From Rubrivivax sp. (GTDB lineage Bacteria; Pseudomonadota; Gammaproteobacteria; Burkholderiales; Burkholderiaceae_C), in NCBI GenBank assembly GCA_019635315.1, contig JAHBZT010000002.1:496001-560000 (forward strand): a stretch of 64,000 nucleotides of DNA. Reading direction: 5' to 3'. The stretch's first letter is position 1, and every line of letters begins with the position of its first letter. Shown here one piece after another: positions 9,462 to 20,570 of this stretch. The translations under genes were made by a program, and so were the position numbers. The notes beneath the pieces were generated by a model. It had not been told where the DNA came from. It was given only the letters and a program-made list of their open reading frames with translations, and searched no databases.

Positions 9462-9488
9462 GCCCCTTCCTCCTCGGGGGGAAGGGGC
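9462..9488. repeat. Extragenic palindrome (hairpin) between the two dehydrogenase genes
   Basis: Perfect 9-bp arms GCCCCTTCC and GGAAGGGGC separated by a 9-base loop. The arms have the look of the CCCTTCC/GGAAGGG extragenic palindromes scattered through high-GC betaproteobacterial genomes. There is no U tract in either direction, so it is more likely an mRNA-stabilising hairpin or REP-type repeat than an intrinsic terminator. Only one copy is in this window. Confidence 0.5.
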
Positions 9489-9534
9489 TGGGGAAGGGAG
9501 CTCATGGCCGTGCGCTCGCGCGGGCCGTGCTGGG

Positions 9535-10716
9535 CTAGGAGCCCAGCACGGTCTGCGCGACGATGTTGCGCTGCACTTCGTTCGAACCGCCGTAGATCGT
9601 CGTCTTGCGCACGTTGAAATAGGTCCCGGCCAGCGGCAGCAGCTGTGCCGGCAGCGCCACGTCGCCCTGCCAGCCGGCTTCCATCGCCTCGTGGATGTAG
9701 GCGCGGGCCAGCGGGCCGGCGGCCAGCATCATCAGCTCGGTGTAGCGCTGCTGGATCTCGCTGCCGCGGATCTTCAGCAGCCCGGCGACGTCCAGGCTCT
9801 GCTTGCCGCTCTTCTCGGCCGACAGCACGCGCAGCACCATCATCTCCAGCGCGACGATGTCCACCTCCAGCAGTGCGATCTGGTCGCGGAAGCGCTGGTC
9901 GTCCCACAGGCCCTCGTCCTTCGCCAGGCGCTTGAGCCGTTCGAGCTCGCGCTTGGCGCGGTTGACGTCGGCGATGTTGGTGCGCTCGTGGGCCAGCAGG
10001 TACTTGGCGTAGGTCCAGCCCTTGTTCTCCTCGCCGATCAGGTTCTCGGCCGGCACCTCGACGTTGTCGAACCAGACCTCGTTGACCTCGTGCTCACCGT
10101 CCATCAGGATGATCGGCCGCACCGTGATGCCCGGGCTCTTCATGTCGATCAGCAGGAAGCTGATGCCGGTCTGCGGCTTGCCTTCGCTGCTGGTGCGCAC
10201 CAGGCAGAAGATCCACTCGCCGTACTGGCCCAGCGTGGTCCAGGTCTTCTGGCCGTTGACGATGTATTTGTCGCCGCGGCGCTCGGCGCGGCACTTCAGG
10301 CTCGCGAGGTCGCTGCCGGCGCCGGGTTCGCTGTAGCCCTGGCTCCACCAGACCTCGCCGCTGGCGATGCCGGGCAGGAACCGGGCCTGCTGCTCGGGTG
10401 TGCCGAAGGCCATGATGACCGGCGCCACCATCACGGGGCCGAAGGGGATCACGCGCGGCGCGCCGGCCAGCGCGCACTCCTCCTCGAACAGGTGGCGCTG
10501 GATCGCATTCCACCCCGGGCCGCCGAACTGCTGCGGCCAGCCCCAGCCCAGCCAGCCCTTCTTGCCCAGGATCTTGGCCCAGCGCTGGTGGTCGTCGCGT
10601 GTCAGCCGCAGCGAGTGGCGCACCTTGTGGCTGATGTCCGCGGGCAGGTTGTCGGCCACCCATTGCCGGATCTCGTGGCGGAAGGCCAGCTCCTCGGCGG
10701 TGAAGTTCAGGTCCAT
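9535..10716 (-). CDS. Acyl-CoA dehydrogenase, PimC-like large subunit
   Basis: 393 residues; starts MDLNFTAEELAFRHEIRQWV and carries GWGWPQQFGGPGW, GYSEPGAGSDLASL (FAD/acyl site), NGQKTWTTLGQY, VNEVWFDNVEVPAENLIGEE and the C-terminal YGGSNEVQRNIVAQTVLG, where the Glu of SNE is the position of the catalytic base in many family members. It matches the pimeloyl-CoA dehydrogenase large subunit type and lies directly upstream of its probable partner. ATG 10716 is the start that gives the standard N-terminus. The 116 bp upstream of it contain no other gene. Confidence 0.88.
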   Translation of the reverse strand: MDLNFTAEELAFRHEIRQWVADNLPADISHKVRHSLRLTRDDHQRWAKILGKKGWLGWGWPQQFGGPGWNAIQRHLFEEECALAGAPRVIPFGPVMVAPVIMAFGTPEQQARFLPGIASGEVWWSQGYSEPGAGSDLASLKCRAERRGDKYIVNGQKTWTTLGQYGEWIFCLVRTSSEGKPQTGISFLLIDMKSPGITVRPIILMDGEHEVNEVWFDNVEVPAENLIGEENKGWTYAKYLLAHERTNIADVNRAKRELERLKRLAKDEGLWDDQRFRDQIALLEVDIVALEMMVLRVLSAEKSGKQSLDVAGLLKIRGSEIQQRYTELMMLAAGPLARAYIHEAMEAGWQGDVALPAQLLPLAGTYFNVRKTTIYGGSNEVQRNIVAQTVLGS

Positions 10717-10832
10717 GACGGCAGGCTCCGGATGCGTGCGCTGTACGGCATCCGCGTTTCTAGCACGACCGTTCGAAAACAGCCTGTCGCGGCAGGGACA
10801 AGGCGCGGCCGCCAGACGGCCGGGGCGGACGT

Positions 10833-11336
10833 TCAGTCCCTGAAGTTGCCGAAGCCCAGCGGCAGGTCGGCAAACTCCTTGCGCAGCAGCGCGATGGCGG
10901 CCTGCAGGTCGTCGCGCTTGGCGCCGGTAACGCGCAGCGCGTCGCCCTGGAAGGCGGCCTGCACCTTCAGCTTGCTCGCCTTCACGGCGGCCTGCATCTT
11001 CTTGGCCTGGTCGGCGGCGATGCCGCTCTTCACCGGTACCGGCAGCTTCAGCCGGTCGCCGCCGAGCTTGACCGGTGTCGCCGAGAGGTCCAGGAAGCGC
11101 ACGTCCACGCTGCGCTTGGCCAGCCGGCCGAGCAGCACGTCGCGCACCTGCTGGAGCTGGAAGTCGCTGTCGGCCAGCAGCGAGAGCTCGCGTTCCTTGG
11201 CGCCCTTCTCGGCGAGCTCGACCTTCGCGCTCGAGCCCTTGAAGTCGAAGCGCGTGCCGATCTCCTTGTTGGCCTGCTCGACCGCATTGCGCAGCTCGAC
11301 GAGGTCGGGCTCGATGGTGGCGTCGAAACTGGGCAT
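10833..11336 (-). CDS. yajQ: YajQ family nucleotide/c-di-GMP binding protein
   Basis: 167 residues beginning MPSFD, the invariant YajQ N-terminus, with [29 protein letters not shown] and [18 protein letters not shown]. The fold is two ferredoxin-like RNP domains; homologues bind c-di-GMP or nucleotides and affect regulation and, in phage phi6 hosts, viral RNA transcription. The longer upstream open frame overlaps murB and is not used. Divergent from murB with only 43 bp between start codons, so the two promoters must overlap. Confidence 0.93.
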   Translation of the reverse strand: MPSFDATIEPDLVELRNAVEQANKEIGTRFDFKGSSAKVELAEKGAKERELSLLADSDFQLQQVRDVLLGRLAKRSVDVRFLDLSATPVKLGGDRLKLPVPVKSGIAADQAKKMQAAVKASKLKVQAAFQGDALRVTGAKRDDLQAAIALLRKEFADLPLGFGNFRD

Positions 11337-11379
11337 GGTGGGGCGGTCGCGGGTCGGCTTTCTGCGGGAAAATTCTGCC

Positions 11380-12447
11380 ATGTCCACACCGTCGACCGGG
11401 GCTCCGCCGACCAGGCCGCTCAACGTGCAGGCGCGCGCCAGCCTGCGCGACTACAACACCTTCGGCCTGCCCGCGGTGGCCGCCACGCTGGTGCGCGTGG
11501 CCAGCGAGGCCGAGGTCAAGCGTGTCGTCGACCACCCGGAATACGGCCGCGCGCCCAAGCTGGTGCTGGGCGGCGGCAGCAACCTGGTGCTGACTCGCGA
11601 CGTGCCCGGTGTCGTGCTGAAGGTGGAGATCCCCGGCCGCCGGCTGGTCGCCGAGACGGCGGACGCCTGGATCGTCGAATTCGGCGCCGGCGAGAACTGG
11701 CACGAGGCGGTGGCCTGGACGCTGGCGCAGGGCTGGCCGGGGCTGGAGAACCTGGCGCTGATCCCGGGCCTGGTGGGCGCGGCGCCGGTGCAGAACATCG
11801 GCGCCTACGGCGTCGAGCTGGAGGACCGCTTCGAGTCGCTGGACGCGGTGGACCTGGTCACCGGCCGCAGCGTGACGCTGGACGCCGCGGCCTGCCGCTT
11901 CGGCTACCGCGACAGCGTCTTCAAGCACGACGGCTTCGGCGGCCTCGCCGGCAAGAGCGTGATCACGCGCGTGCGGCTGCGCCTGCCGCGGCCGTGGCAG
12001 CCGGTGTTGGGCTACCTGGACCTCGAGCGGCGCATGGTCGAGACCGGCAACCACGCGCCCGACGCGAAGACCGTCTTCGACTGGGTGTGCGCGATCCGCC
12101 GCGCCAAGCTGCCCGACCCGGCGGCCATCGGGAACGCCGGCAGCTTCTTCAAGAATCCGGTCGTCACGCCCGAGCAGTGCCGCGACATCATCGGCCGCGA
12201 CCCCGAGATCGTGCACTACACGATGCCCGACGGCAGCTGCAAGCTGGCCGCCGGCTGGCTGATCGATGCCTGCGGCTGGAAGGGCAAGAGCGTGGGCCGC
12301 GCCGGCGTCTACGAGAAGCAGGCGCTGGTGCTGGTCAACCGGGGCGGTGCCAGCGGCGCCGAGGTGGTGACGCTGGCGCGCGCGATCCAGGAGTCGGTCT
12401 ACGGGCGCTTCGGCATCCGGCTGGAGCCGGAGCCGGTGATCGTCTGA
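11380..12447 (+). CDS. murB: UDP-N-acetylenolpyruvoylglucosamine reductase
   Basis: Reduces UDP-GlcNAc-enolpyruvate to UDP-MurNAc with NADPH and FAD in peptidoglycan precursor synthesis. The 355 residues show [18 protein letters not shown] (FAD phosphates), [30 protein letters not shown] (active Arg) and [11 protein letters not shown], where the Ser is the proton donor; Glu near the end ([10 protein letters not shown]) completes the site. This is a type I, E. coli-like MurB. The ATG at 1380 bases past 10 kb (11380) is the only one near the family start. Confidence 0.95.
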   Translation: MSTPSTGAPPTRPLNVQARASLRDYNTFGLPAVAATLVRVASEAEVKRVVDHPEYGRAPKLVLGGGSNLVLTRDVPGVVLKVEIPGRRLVAETADAWIVEFGAGENWHEAVAWTLAQGWPGLENLALIPGLVGAAPVQNIGAYGVELEDRFESLDAVDLVTGRSVTLDAAACRFGYRDSVFKHDGFGGLAGKSVITRVRLRLPRPWQPVLGYLDLERRMVETGNHAPDAKTVFDWVCAIRRAKLPDPAAIGNAGSFFKNPVVTPEQCRDIIGRDPEIVHYTMPDGSCKLAAGWLIDACGWKGKSVGRAGVYEKQALVLVNRGGASGAEVVTLARAIQESVYGRFGIRLEPEPVIV

Positions 12448-12460
12448 CGACGGCCGGCCC

Positions 12461-12486
12461 GCGCGCGGCGCGGTCGCGCCGCGCGC
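12461..12486. terminator. Perfect GC hairpin between convergent murB and the histidine kinase
   Basis: Arms GCGCGCGGCGCG and CGCGCCGCGCGC are fully complementary over 12 bp with a 2-base turn, sitting in the 40 bp between two convergent stop codons. The position suits a shared bidirectional transcription stop, but there is no U run on either side, so termination would have to be Rho-linked or rely on the stem alone. Confidence 0.45.
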
Positions 12487-12487
12487 C

Positions 12488-14770
<2,283 letters not shown>

Positions 14771-15393
14771 GCCGAGCGGGCGTAGTAGACGGCACTGCGC
14801 AGGGCAGGGTCCGCGTCGAAGGGGTAGATGACGAACAGCGGGCCCTTGTCGCGCACCGACATCGGGCGGTCGTCGAGCAGTCGGGCGAGCACCACGTCGT
14901 GGCGCTGCACGTCGTCGACCGGCATGTCGACGCGGTAGTCGTTGAGCGCCACCAGGCGCAGCGTCGTGCCCTGGGCGCCGGCGGCGGCCAGCACGTCGCG
15001 CAGCAGCGGGCCGGTGAAGCGCCGCGCCTGCGCATACCAGGGCGTGCGCGTGGAGAAGCTGTGCTGCGGCAGCGCGGCCAGCATGTCCATGTCGAAGTGT
15101 GCGCGGTCGCCCTCGTTGGGCATGCGCAGCCGGCCGGTCAGCGTCAGCACGACGGGGCCGCGCGGCCGCTCCAGCGCCCGCGCCGGCAGCGCGGCAGCCA
15201 GCATCCAGGCGGCGCCCAGGGTCAGCGAACGTCGGCGGCCGGCATCGGGGCGGGGACTCATCGTGGTCGGTCGGCGGGCATCGGGGAATTCTAGGCGGCG
15301 CGACGGCCGCCGAAGGACGGGATTGCCCTTTCGCGCCGACTAGGCCGCCCCCGCCGTGTGCTCAGGCGCGCGGCGGACGCAGCCGCGCAGCGC

Positions 15394-16086
15394 TCAGGAG
15401 CGCAGCATGTCGCCGAGGTCCAGCCCGGTCAGCGTCTTCGCGCCGCGCGCCAGCCAGAGCAGCAGCGCCATCATCATCACCGTCGACGGGATCGCGATCA
15501 CCGGGTAGCTCAGCAGCGTCATGCGACCCAGTTCCTCGTTGAAGGCCTCGGTGCCGGCGGGGCTGACGACGACCCAGCGCGCGAGCACGTAGTTGGCGAT
15601 CGACGAAAAAAAGAAGGTCGCTGCCAGAAGCAGCGTGCCGGTGCGCAGCCGGGTCTCGAAGGCGGCCTCGGTGCCGCGCTCGGCCAGTGCCTGGTGCACG
15701 CGGTCGGTGTCGAACAGCGTGGCATTGAAGACGAGCAGCCGGATCAGCGGGTTGCGCGTCCAGGCCGAGACCAGGATCACGACGCCGATCAGCCCCGGCA
15801 CCGCCGCTTCCTTCACCGCCAGCCACTGCGCGTCCAGCGCGAGCAGGCCGATGCCGCCGGTCAGCAGCGTGCTGACGACGCCCAGCACGGCCAGCCAGTT
15901 GAGCTTGTGGCGCTTCCAGCCGTCCCACAGGCCCCAGCCCAGCGGAAAGGCCAGCGCCAGCAGCAGCGCGCGCGTGGGCCCCAGCCGTGCCTCGGCGGAG
16001 AGCTGCATCAGGATCAGGGCCGGCACCAGGATGGTGATGCCGATCTCGAGCAGGGGGTTGGGTTTGGCGGGGGGCGGGGCGCTCAT
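15394..16086 (-). CDS. VC0807-like multi-pass inner membrane protein
   Basis: 230 residues with about five or six hydrophobic segments (around residues 10-30, 38-55, 62-82, 90-110, 145-165, 185-210). It begins MSAPPPAKPNPLLEIGITILVPALIL, as in VC0807-family integral membrane proteins of unknown function, with the conserved WTRNPLIRLLVFN and FETRLR stretches. No catalytic motif or transport signature is visible. It sits alone on the minus strand between the kinase pair and the lipoprotein gene. Confidence 0.7.
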   Translation of the reverse strand: MSAPPPAKPNPLLEIGITILVPALILMQLSAEARLGPTRALLLALAFPLGWGLWDGWKRHKLNWLAVLGVVSTLLTGGIGLLALDAQWLAVKEAAVPGLIGVVILVSAWTRNPLIRLLVFNATLFDTDRVHQALAERGTEAAFETRLRTGTLLLAATFFFSSIANYVLARWVVVSPAGTEAFNEELGRMTLLSYPVIAIPSTVMMMALLLWLARGAKTLTGLDLGDMLRS

Positions 16087-16240
16087 GGGGGCCGAAGCGT
16101 AGCGCTTGCCGCGTGACCGTTCAGCCGCGGGTCGATCGGCGCGATGCGGTGCCGCGCCGCCGGCGGTCGTTGTTCACGCCGCCGGCGGCCGCGCCGTGCG
16201 GCTGGGCGCGGCGCGGCGGGCCGACGGCGCCGCGGCGGCC

Positions 16241-17464
16241 TCAGCGCCGCTGCGCCGTCGGCAGCGCGGCGCGCAGGTGGTCCAGCTTGGTGCCGTAGCG
16301 GCCGCGGTCGGCGGGCGTGAGGCCGTGCCGGGCCGCCAGCTGCAGGTGGCGCAGCGCGGCCGCGCGCTCGCCGAGCTGCCACAGCGCGATGGCCAGCGCA
16401 TGGTGCACCTCGTGCTGCACCGGCTGCAGCCGCAGCTCGCGCTCGAAGTGGCCGCGAGCGTCGGCCCAGCGGCCCTCGGCCAATGCGGCCCGCCCGAGCG
16501 TGTATTGCTCGAACGGCGGCTGCGGCTGCAACGCCGCCAGACGCGCCGCCAGCGGCGCGGCTTCGTCGCCGCGGTCCTGCTGGCGCAGCAGCGCGACGAG
16601 GTTGCTCAGGGCGGCGACATGGCGCTCGTCGTGGCGCAGCACGTGACGCAGCGCCGCCTCGGCCTCGCGCAGGTGGCCGGCGCGCCGGTAGACGACGGCC
16701 AGCGTGTTGGCCGCGGCGAGGAACTGCGGATCCTGGCGCAGCGCTTCGCGCGCCCAGGCATACGCCTCGTCCACGCGACCCAGCGCCAGCGCCTCCGCGG
16801 CGCGGTTGTTCATGAACATCGCCAGGATGCGCGGCTCCGTCAGCGGCACGCTGAGCTGGCCGCGCCGCTCCTCGGGCGGCAGGAAGTCCACGCTCAGGTC
16901 CGCCTGGCCGGCGATCTTGCGCCCGCCGGCCCGGTTGACGCCGGACAGCACCAGGTTGACGTGGCCGCTGGCCAGCGTCAGCGTGCCCTCGCGCGTGTAG
17001 AGGTCGTCCACCAGCACCTGCTGGTAGCTCACCGGCAGCCCGAGGTGCTTCGCGAAGGCCGCCGTCATGATGACCAGCGACAGGCAGTTGCCGGCGCGTG
17101 CGTCGAAGGCCTCGGCGGCGGTGCGCGTGCGGCTGGTGTCGTAGCGAAGCTTGCGCTGGCCGTACAGCGCCTCGATCAGCGCGCGCCGCGGGTCCGGCCG
17201 CGTCGCCGTGGCGGCCAGCGCCTCCTGCGCGAAGCGGCGCATCTCGTCGCTGAGCGCGAAGACCTCGGCCGCGGCCACCGGCGGCGCGTGTGCCGGGAAC
17301 AGGGGGTCGGCGAACAGCGCCTCCGGTGGCCCGGCCGGCGCGCGTGTCGCGCAACCGGCCAGCAGCAGCATCAGCGCGCACAGCAGGAACAGCAGGAGCA
17401 GGCCGCGGCGCCACCCGCGCGGGTGGCGCGGCCCCGGAGTCGATCCCCAGCGCAGCTGGACCAT
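16241..17464 (-). CDS. Lipoprotein with transglutaminase-like and TPR domains
   Basis: 407 residues. After an Arg-rich start, a hydrophobic helix ends in a lipobox (LLLAGC), so the mature protein is lipid-anchored outside the inner membrane. Residues about 110-190 carry a transglutaminase-like core: RAGNCLSLVIMTAAFAKHLG has the Cys and SGHVNLVL the His. Residues 210-400 are TPR helices (NRAAEALALGRVDEAYAWAREAL; ALRHVLRHDERHVAALSNL; LGRAALAEGRWADARGHFERELR). Such proteins occur with cell-envelope functions; substrate unknown. Confidence 0.75.
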   Translation of the reverse strand: MVQLRWGSTPGPRHPRGWRRGLLLLFLLCALMLLLAGCATRAPAGPPEALFADPLFPAHAPPVAAAEVFALSDEMRRFAQEALAATATRPDPRRALIEALYGQRKLRYDTSRTRTAAEAFDARAGNCLSLVIMTAAFAKHLGLPVSYQQVLVDDLYTREGTLTLASGHVNLVLSGVNRAGGRKIAGQADLSVDFLPPEERRGQLSVPLTEPRILAMFMNNRAAEALALGRVDEAYAWAREALRQDPQFLAAANTLAVVYRRAGHLREAEAALRHVLRHDERHVAALSNLVALLRQQDRGDEAAPLAARLAALQPQPPFEQYTLGRAALAEGRWADARGHFERELRLQPVQHEVHHALAIALWQLGERAAALRHLQLAARHGLTPADRGRYGTKLDHLRAALPTAQRR

Positions 17465-17651
17465 GGCTGCCTCCTTCGGGCCGCCGCTGGCGCGGCGAGC
17501 GCCCTCTTGCAGCGGCCGGGCGTCATGCTACGCCGGTCGCTGCCCGCATGGGGCATTCCGGGCGGCGACGCTCAGGCCGATGGGGCTTTGCCGCTCGCCC
17601 GTACCGCCGCAGTGCCTGGGCCGGCCGGACCGGCGCGCCCCTGCAGGTCGC

Positions 17652-17846
17652 TCAGGCGATGCCGAGCCGGTGGCGCAGCCGTGCGGCCGTCTCGCGCAGG
17701 GCGGGGCTGGGCGACGCTGCCGCGCGGTCCAGCGTCTCGCGCGCATAGCCGGCATCCTGCTGCAGCCGCTCGACGTGCACGTGCACACCCTGGCCGGCGA
17801 GCAGCCACTTCAGCTCGATGATCTCCACCAGCGTGACGGAGTCCAT
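17652..17846 (-). CDS. Small conserved-looking hypothetical protein
   Basis: 64 residues if started at ATG 17846 (MDSVTLVEIIELKWLLAGQG); ATG 17870 would add eight residues. The peptide is predicted mostly helical with no membrane segment. The 'LEWLKWLLAGxGxxVxxxRLQxDxxYA' type of pattern recurs in short hypothetical proteins of betaproteobacteria, so I believe it is coding, but no function is known. No strong Shine-Dalgarno site precedes either start. It is divergent from the 2OG-Fe oxygenase gene. Confidence 0.5.
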   Translation of the reverse strand: MDSVTLVEIIELKWLLAGQGVHVHVERLQQDAGYARETLDRAAASPSPALRETAARLRHRLGIA

Positions 17847-17984
17847 GTCAGGGGAAACGAGGGGCGGCATACCCGGTTTTGGAAGCGGTTTCTCACCATA
17901 ACGTTCCCCGCCGTCGGTTTGCTGACGGGGTTCTGGAGAGCTTCCCCCAGAATCGAGGCCCTGCGAGCCGCCCGGAACCCGACC

Positions 17985-18764
17985 TTGCCCCAGCACCCGC
18001 CCCCGCCGCTGACCGCCCTCGACGACCTGCCGGCGCAGCTGGCCGGCGCCGGATGGGCCGTGCTCGACGCCGCCTCGCTGGCGCGGCTGTCCGGCGTGGC
18101 GGCGCCGCAACTGGCGGCCTGGACACCGCTGTGGGACGCGCTGCCACCCGACCCGCATCTGCGCGACGGCGGCCGCTACCGGCGCCGCCGCCACGGCTGC
18201 TTCGTCGTCGCGGGCGGCAGCGTGCGGCCGGTGCCGCACCGCGCGCACTGGCAACCGGTCGAGTACAACGCGCTGCACGGCGGCTTCGAGCGCTGGTTCG
18301 AGCCGCTGCCCGATGCCCTGGTGGCCGACCCGGCGTGGGCGCGGCTGCTGCTGGCGCTGGCCGGCGTCGCCAGCGGCCTGCGCGGCGAGCAGCCCTGGTA
18401 TGTCGAGGCGCATCCGTTCCGCATCGACACCGAGGGCGGCATCGGCCGCCCGACGCCCGAGGGCGCACACCGCGACGGTGTCGACCTCGTCGCGGTGGTC
18501 CTGGTCGGCCGCCACAACGTGAAGGGCGGCGAGACGCGCGTCTTCGACGCCCGCGGCCCCCAGGGCCTGCGCTTCGTGCTGCACGAGCCGTTCTCGGTGC
18601 TGCTGCTGGACGACGAGCGCGTGATCCACGAGACGACACCGATCCAGCCGCTGGACCCCGACGCGCCGGCCTGGCGCGACACGCTGGTGCTGACCTACCG
18701 CCGCGGCAGCTTCCAGGGCCCCGATGCCGGCGAACCTGCCGCGGCGACGGGGGCCGGCCGATGA
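17985..18764 (+). CDS. 2OG-Fe(II) dioxygenase, amino-acid hydroxylase type (PF10014)
   Basis: 259 residues of the 2OG-Fe dioxygenase family that includes Bacillus L-isoleucine 4-hydroxylase. The iron triad reads HRDGVD (His and Asp) and RVIHETTP (His); GGETRVFDARG and the LVLTYRR C-terminus fit the 2-oxoglutarate side. No ATG is available; the TTG at 17985 gives MPQHPPPPL and a domain of normal size. It overlaps the next gene as ATGA, so it is co-translated with a PLP-dependent lyase, suggesting joint metabolism of a hydroxylated amino acid. Confidence 0.8.
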   Translation: MPQHPPPPLTALDDLPAQLAGAGWAVLDAASLARLSGVAAPQLAAWTPLWDALPPDPHLRDGGRYRRRRHGCFVVAGGSVRPVPHRAHWQPVEYNALHGGFERWFEPLPDALVADPAWARLLLALAGVASGLRGEQPWYVEAHPFRIDTEGGIGRPTPEGAHRDGVDLVAVVLVGRHNVKGGETRVFDARGPQGLRFVLHEPFSVLLLDDERVIHETTPIQPLDPDAPAWRDTLVLTYRRGSFQGPDAGEPAAATGAGR

Positions 18765-19759
18765 ACGACCTCGCGATCGCCTGGCCCGACATCGCCGCCG
18801 CGCAGCAGCGCCTGGCCGGCGTCGCGCACCGCACGCCCGTGCTGAGCTCGCGCACCGCCGACGAGCGCACCGGCGCCCGGGTCTTCTTCAAGTGCGAGAA
18901 CCTGCAGCGCATGGGCGCCTTCAAGTTTCGCGGCGCCTACAACGCGCTCGCCCGCTTCACGCCCGAGCAGCGGCGGGCCGGCGTGATCGCCTTCAGCTCG
19001 GGCAACCATGCGCAGGCCATCGCGCTGGCGGCGAAGCTGCTGGACATGCCCAGCGTGATCGTGATGCCGCACGACAGCCCGCCGGCCAAGCTGGCGGCCA
19101 CGCGCGGCTACCAGGCCGGGCGCACGGACAGCGAGGTCGTGCTCTACGACCGCTACACCGAGGACCGCGAGGCCATCGGTCGCCGGCTGGCCGCCGAGCG
19201 CGGCATGACGCTGATCCCGCCCTACGACCACCCGGACGTGATGGCCGGGCAGGGCACCGCGGCGGCCGAACTGCTGGCCGAGACCGGGCCGCTGGACCTG
19301 CTGCTCGTGTGCGTCGGCGGCGGCGGGCTGATCGCCGGCTGCGCGGTGGCGGCGGCGCACCTGAGTCCGGGCACGCGCGTCGTCGGCATCGAGCCCGAGG
19401 CCGGCAACGACACCCAGCAGAGCCTGGCGCGCGGCGAGATCGTGCACATCCCGACGCCGCGCACGATCGCCGACGGCGCGCAGACGCAGCACAGCGGCCA
19501 GCTCACGTTTCCGGTCATCCAGCGCCTGGTCGAGCGCATCGAGACCGTCAGCGACGAGCAGCTGGTGCGCACGATGCGCTTCTTCGCCGAGCGCATGAAG
19601 CTGGTCGTCGAGCCCACTGGCTGCCTGGCCGCCGCCGCGCTGCTGGAAGGCGTGGTGCCGGCCCGCGGCCAGCGCGTGGGCGTCGTCGTCAGCGGCGGCA
19701 ACGTGGACCTGGCGCGCTACGCGGCCCTGTTGTCCGGCGGGCCCGCAGCGGCCGGCTGA
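18761..19759 (+). CDS. PLP-dependent threonine/serine (or 3-hydroxyaspartate) ammonia-lyase
   Basis: 332 residues of the fold-type II ilvA/serine racemase family without the regulatory ACT domain, so probably catabolic. MGAFKFRGAYNAL carries the PLP lysine, SSGNHAQAIALAAK binds the substrate carboxylate, and GGGGLIAGCA is the phosphate-binding glycine loop; SGGNVDL closes the site. Candidate reactions are dehydration/deamination of threonine, serine or threo-3-hydroxyaspartate. Start ATG overlaps the dioxygenase stop (ATGA). Its 3' end overlaps the convergent DUF502 gene by 43 bp. Confidence 0.88.
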   Translation: MNDLAIAWPDIAAAQQRLAGVAHRTPVLSSRTADERTGARVFFKCENLQRMGAFKFRGAYNALARFTPEQRRAGVIAFSSGNHAQAIALAAKLLDMPSVIVMPHDSPPAKLAATRGYQAGRTDSEVVLYDRYTEDREAIGRRLAAERGMTLIPPYDHPDVMAGQGTAAAELLAETGPLDLLLVCVGGGGLIAGCAVAAAHLSPGTRVVGIEPEAGNDTQQSLARGEIVHIPTPRTIADGAQTQHSGQLTFPVIQRLVERIETVSDEQLVRTMRFFAERMKLVVEPTGCLAAAALLEGVVPARGQRVGVVVSGGNVDLARYAALLSGGPAAAG

Positions 19760-20445
19760 GCAACGACCGCCGGAGCTCCGGCCGGGGCTGCCGCCAGTGC
19801 CGGCGCCTTGGGCAGGTGCTGCGCCGAGGTCACGCCCATCGAGACATACAGGCTGGTCAGCGCCTCCACGCCCAGCGGTGCCGGCGTGACCCAGTGCTCG
19901 GGCACGTAGAGCAGGCCGCCGCCCACCGGCACCGGCGCGGTCGGCACCAGCACCGCCAGGCAGCGCTGGCCGGCCACCTCCACCGCCTGCGGGCTGGACA
20001 GCAGCCCCAGCACCGCGGCGCCGCCGGGGCCGCCGAAATGCAGCCAGACCGGGCTCATCGCGCGCACGCCGTCGGCGTCGCGCTGGCGGAACAGGCCGAC
20101 CATGCGGTGCACCAGGTCGTACACCGTGCGCACGAGCGGGATGCGGCGCAGCACGGTGTCGAGCAGCTTGGCCACGCCGCGCTGCAGGCCGGCCTCGACC
20201 CAGGCCCCGAGCAACACGATGAAGCCGACGATCAGCGCGATGCCGATCAGGTAGCCCACGACCTCCGAGCCGGTGATGCCGAAGCCGATCGCGCCCAGCA
20301 CCGAGCCGACCGGGCTGTTCGGCCCCACCCAGCGCAGCAGCAGGTGCACGCCCCACCAGAAGATGGCCACCGTGGCCGCCAGCGGCAGCGCCGCCAGCAG
20401 GCCGGTGACGAAGAATCGCAGCAGGCGGGAGGTGCGGGGCGTCAT
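19717..20445 (-). CDS. DUF502 family inner membrane protein
   Basis: 242 residues with two membrane helices near the N-terminus (FFVTGLLAALPLAATVAIFW and VVGYLIGIALIVGFIVLLG) followed by the DUF502 core: IPLVRTVYDLVHRMVG, PVWLHFGGPGGAAVLGLLSS, VLVPTAPVPVGGGLLYVPE. Function unknown. The last ~40 residues are Ala/Pro-rich and are encoded inside the 43-bp tail-to-tail overlap with the PLP lyase gene, so the tail probably is an extension without function. Confidence 0.82.
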   Translation of the reverse strand: MTPRTSRLLRFFVTGLLAALPLAATVAIFWWGVHLLLRWVGPNSPVGSVLGAIGFGITGSEVVGYLIGIALIVGFIVLLGAWVEAGLQRGVAKLLDTVLRRIPLVRTVYDLVHRMVGLFRQRDADGVRAMSPVWLHFGGPGGAAVLGLLSSPQAVEVAGQRCLAVLVPTAPVPVGGGLLYVPEHWVTPAPLGVEALTSLYVSMGVTSAQHLPKAPALAAAPAGAPAVVAQPAAAGPPDNRAA

Positions 20446-20570
20446 GGCGGCGATTATCGGCAGCCGGCGCCGGCGCGCCGTGGTGCGTTAACGTCGCGCC
20501 TTCGCCGCCCGCCGGCGCAGGCTTTCGACCTGCCGGCCGCCGGGTGCCCGCCCCGAAGACCGCCCCCGAC

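Noticed and set aside
9535..12216. 893-codon minus ORF joining the dehydrogenase with upstream sequence
   Set aside because: The part above 10716 is antisense to murB and yajQ in another frame; the dehydrogenase starts at ATG 10716.
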